8,705 bases of DNA, taken from positions 1-8,705 of the forward strand of contig JANRKB010000017.1 of the NCBI GenBank assembly GCA_033763695.1. Direction: 5' to 3'. The notes beneath the pieces were generated by a model. It was not told the origin of the DNA and made no database searches. It saw only the letters and a list, made by a program, of their open reading frames with translations. Shown one piece after another: positions 5,978-8,705 of the stretch. Numbering within the stretch: the first letter of the stretch is position 1; each line of letters opens with the position of its first letter. Position numbers and translations under genes: made by a program. Source of the stretch: JANRKB01 sp033763695 (GTDB lineage: Bacteria > Planctomycetota > Phycisphaerae > Phycisphaerales > UBA1924).

Positions 5978-8705
5978 ATGATCCTGTCCCGGCGCGCGTT
6001 CCTCGGGTGGCTCAACGCCACGCTCTCCAGTCTCATCCTCTGCACGCTGGCCATCGCACAGCCCGCGCCGACGGGTGCGGTCAGCGGCCAAGGCCCGCTC
6101 TATCCGCCGCCCAACGGCATGCGTGAAGTCGGCCCACGCTGGCACGCCATCACCGGCGTGACGCTCCACGCCGCGCCCGACAAGACGATCGACAACGCGA
6201 CCATCGTCTTCCGCGATGGTGTGATCACGGCGGTCGGCGAGGGACTCGCCGCACCCGACGGCGCACGCGTCCACGCGATGCCGGGGATGCACGTCTACGC
6301 GGGGTTCATCGATCCGTTCGTCGAGGTGGACACGCCCCAGCCGGACGCCTCTGCGCCGGGCCGACACTGGAATAGCAAGGTCACGCCGCAGCGCGATGTG
6401 CTGTCGGGCGCGGGACTGCCCAATGACTCTGCCGAGCGGCTGCGGACCCTTGGCTTTACCAGCGCGGTGATCACGCCTAAGGACGGCATCTTCCGCGGCA
6501 GTGCGGCACTCGTGCCGCTCGCGCCGACGCCCGCCGATCGCAGCGTCGCGCGGATCAATGCATACACGCCGCGACTGGCCAACGTGCTGGCACTTGAGAT
6601 CAACTCCGACAACGACGACAAGCCTGCCTACCCCGATTCGCAGATGGGCGCGATCGCGCTGGCGCGTCAGACAATCATGGACGCGGCGTGGCAGAAAGCC
6701 AAGGGACTTAAGGCCGGGCCCGACGCGTGTGCCGCGCTCGAATCGCTCGAAAACAGCGAGACACCGCTCTGGATGGTCGCGAGCGATGAGCTTGAGATTC
6801 TGCGTCTGGGCAAGGTTGCTCGCGAGGCCGGGCGTTCCGGCGTGTTTGTCGGCAGCGGCACCGAGTTTCGGCGTCTGGGCGCAATCGCCGCGCTCAAGAC
6901 GCCGCTCATCGTGCCGCTGGTCTTCCCGGAGGCACCCGATCTTGGCGGCGTTGCAGAGCAGGATCGCGTCGAACTCGGCACGTTGATGACGTGGGAGCAG
7001 GCCCCCACCAATCCGCGCCGCCTCGATGACGCCGGCGTCCAGGTCGCGCTCACCGCCAGCGGAATCAAGGACCCCGACGAGTGGAAGCGCAACCTCGGGC
7101 TCGCACTCCGCCACGGGCTTAAGCCGGCGCGAGCGCTCGCGATGCTGACGACAAGCGCGGCCCAGATCGTCGGCCAGAGCCAAACGCTCGGCACCGTCGA
7201 AACGGGCAAGCGAGCCAATCTCGTGATCGCCGACGGCGATCTCTTCCGCGTGCCGCCCAAGGAAGACGCCCCCGAAACCAAGACCGACGACAAGGCTGAC
7301 AAGAAGAAGGATGCGGCACCCGTTGCAAACGCCGCGGCGAGCGCTGACGCCAAGCCAGAGGCCAAGGCCAACGACAAAGCCAGTGACAAGCAAGAAAGCA
7401 AACCCGCCAAGCCGCGCGATGCGCAGGTGCTCGGCGTCTGGATCGACGGCGCGTACTTCGACGTCCGCGCACCCAAGGCAATCCTCGCCGGAACGTGGAA
7501 GGTCGAGGTCCCCAACGCCCCGCCCGCGGCACGCACGTTCGAGATCGACCACGACATGAAGCTCGTTGTGACGCGCGATGGCAAGAAGACGGATGCGCAG
7601 AACGTCCGCCTGGAATCAGGCGTGCTCTCGTTTACGTTTGATCACACGCCGCTGGGTGCCGCGACTGGCGTCCATGCCATCACGGCGACGTTGCCCGATG
7701 CCGACTCAGGCCCGGTCGACACGCTCGTGGGTACAGGCATCCGCCCCGACGGCGCACGCTTCGCCTTCACGGCACGCCGCGAGCCGCCCGCAGCCAGCGA
7801 GCCGCCCGCGCCGGAGAAGATCGAACTCGAAACCGTCCCCGAGAAGCTGCCCGTGCCCTTCTCGCCGTACGGCTTGCTCGAGCAGCCGCCGGTCGCACAC
7901 GTCGTCCTGCGCAACGCCACGCTTTGGACGGGCGAGAGTGCGGGCGTGATCAACAACGGCGAAGTGGAACTCAAGGACGGTCACATCGTCTACGTCGGCG
8001 GCGTGCGCGAACTGACGCCCCCGGGCGCGACAATCGTCGACTGCACGGGCAAGCACATCAGCGCGGGCATCATCGACTGTCACTCGCACACGGGCATCAG
8101 CAAGGGCGTCAACGAAGCGGGCATGGCGGTGACGTGCCAGGTGCGCATCGCCGACGTCACAAACCCCGACACGATCAGTTGGTATCGCCAACTCGCCTCG
8201 GGCGTGACGACCGTCAACAGCCTGCACGGCTCGGCCAACGCCATCGGCGGCCAAAGCCAGACCAACAAGGTGCGCTGGGGCTGCGCGGAGCCTGATGACA
8301 TGCACTTTGACGGCGCCAAGCCGGGCGTGAAGTTCGCCCTGGGCGAGAACCCCAAGTATGGCAACTCGGGAACCGCCGGCACCGATCACTATCCGCAGAC
8401 CCGCATGGGCGTCGAGGCGCTCATCCGCGATCGACTCAACGCCGCCCGCGACTACATGGCCCGCCTCGACGACGCGCGACGCGATCTGCAACTCGAAGCG
8501 CTCGCCCAGATCCTGCGCGGCGAACGCATCATCCACTGCCACTCCTATCGCCAGGATGAGATCGAGATGCTCTGCCACGTCGCGAAGGAATACGGCTTCA
8601 AGATCGGCACTTTCCAACACATCCTCGAGGGATACAAGGTGGCCGATCTGGTGCGTGACTGGTCCGGCGGCGGCTCGGCCTTCGCCGAGTGGTGGGCGTA
8701 CAAGT
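5978..8705 (+). CDS. Tat-exported tandem amidohydrolase, 3' end outside window
   Basis: At least 909 codons, open to the right edge. The start carries a twin-arginine signal, SRRAFLGW (4-11), a hydrophobic stretch to about 26 and a likely cleavage after AIA (25-27), so the protein should be periplasmic or in the equivalent outer compartment. Module 1 (about 55-425) has an amidohydrolase layout and ends with the usual LGTVETGKRANLVIADGDL stretch. However, the HxH metal motif after GFID (109-112) is replaced by Phe114 and Glu116, and the late metal-binding Asp is also missing (ALTASG, 357-362). A Lys/Asp/Ala-rich linker (427-480) and a possible beta-rich section (about 500-600) follow. Module 2 (from about 640) keeps GIIDCHSH (His702, His704), then LHGSANAIGGQS (749-760), KFALGEN (785-791), IHCHSYR (852-858) and His881, so it should be a metal-dependent hydrolase. 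The substrate is unknown. An in-frame ATG at 5891 would bury the Tat motif internally, so it is rejected. Confidence 0.92.
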   Translation, partial: MILSRRAFLGWLNATLSSLILCTLAIAQPAPTGAVSGQGPLYPPPNGMREVGPRWHAITGVTLHAAPDKTIDNATIVFRDGVITAVGEGLAAPDGARVHAMPGMHVYAGFIDPFVEVDTPQPDASAPGRHWNSKVTPQRDVLSGAGLPNDSAERLRTLGFTSAVITPKDGIFRGSAALVPLAPTPADRSVARINAYTPRLANVLALEINSDNDDKPAYPDSQMGAIALARQTIMDAAWQKAKGLKAGPDACAALESLENSETPLWMVASDELEILRLGKVAREAGRSGVFVGSGTEFRRLGAIAALKTPLIVPLVFPEAPDLGGVAEQDRVELGTLMTWEQAPTNPRRLDDAGVQVALTASGIKDPDEWKRNLGLALRHGLKPARALAMLTTSAAQIVGQSQTLGTVETGKRANLVIADGDLFRVPPKEDAPETKTDDKADKKKDAAPVANAAASADAKPEAKANDKASDKQESKPAKPRDAQVLGVWIDGAYFDVRAPKAILAGTWKVEVPNAPPAARTFEIDHDMKLVVTRDGKKTDAQNVRLESGVLSFTFDHTPLGAATGVHAITATLPDADSGPVDTLVGTGIRPDGARFAFTARREPPAASEPPAPEKIELETVPEKLPVPFSPYGLLEQPPVAHVVLRNATLWTGESAGVINNGEVELKDGHIVYVGGVRELTPPGATIVDCTGKHISAGIIDCHSHTGISKGVNEAGMAVTCQVRIADVTNPDTISWYRQLASGVTTVNSLHGSANAIGGQSQTNKVRWGCAEPDDMHFDGAKPGVKFALGENPKYGNSGTAGTDHYPQTRMGVEALIRDRLNAARDYMARLDDARRDLQLEALAQILRGERIIHCHSYRQDEIEMLCHVAKEYGFKIGTFQHILEGYKVADLVRDWSGGGSAFAEWWAYK

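Noticed and set aside
7235..7420. Lys/Asp/Ala-rich stretch in the amidohydrolase, considered as a frameshift or gene junction.
   Set aside because: The frame stays open on both sides and the composition is typical of a flexible linker between two modules.
5384..7552. Very long minus-strand open frame (about 722 codons) crossing the divergent gap.
   Set aside because: It is antisense to the amidohydrolase and overlaps the phosphofructokinase in another frame. Arg-rich composition and no domains mark it as a shadow.

Overview
The window looks like chromosomal DNA of a GC-rich bacterium. My best guess is the Planctomycetota, near the Phycisphaerae. This is an inference from gene content, not from a marker gene: a GGND-type pyrophosphate phosphofructokinase, a very long two-module exported amidohydrolase, and a mix of genes with and without Shine-Dalgarno (SD) sequences. 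I see no phage, plasmid, CRISPR or insertion-sequence genes.

Layout. (1) Positions 68-281, minus strand: a complete tRNA-Asp(GUC) unit with a candidate promoter, a hairpin in its leader, the tRNA and a rho-independent terminator. (2) 396-1649, minus strand: two genes of unknown function, a 291-residue membrane-anchored coiled-coil protein followed by a 72-residue single-helix membrane protein. Both have clear SD sequences. A good TTGACA/TATCAA promoter lies about 340 nt upstream of the first, leaving a long, hairpin-rich leader. (3) 2174-4174, plus strand: one continuous reading frame encoding an RluA-family pseudouridine synthase joined to a class I SAM methyltransferase. It also carries Pro/Gly/Arg-rich and RGG-like low-complexity segments. 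(4) 4175-4539: a gap between convergent genes that contains several hairpins and two inverted copies of a 33-bp element differing at one base. (5) 4540-5763, minus strand: a phosphofructokinase with pyrophosphate-type active-site residues. (6) 5978 to the right edge, plus strand, incomplete: a Tat-exported tandem amidohydrolase whose first module has lost its metal ligands while the second keeps the HxH motif.

The genes do not form one pathway. They are a housekeeping tRNA, a probable envelope gene pair, an RNA-modification fusion, a glycolytic enzyme and a probable periplasmic hydrolase. The most unusual items are the RluA-methyltransferase fusion with its RGG insert, the inverted two-hairpin repeat, the structured leader at 1650-1988, and the pseudo-enzyme module at the front of the amidohydrolase.

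The three minus-strand genes have SD sequences. The two plus-strand genes have none, and each has a TAnnnT hexamer 6-8 nt before its ATG, which suggests leaderless transcripts.
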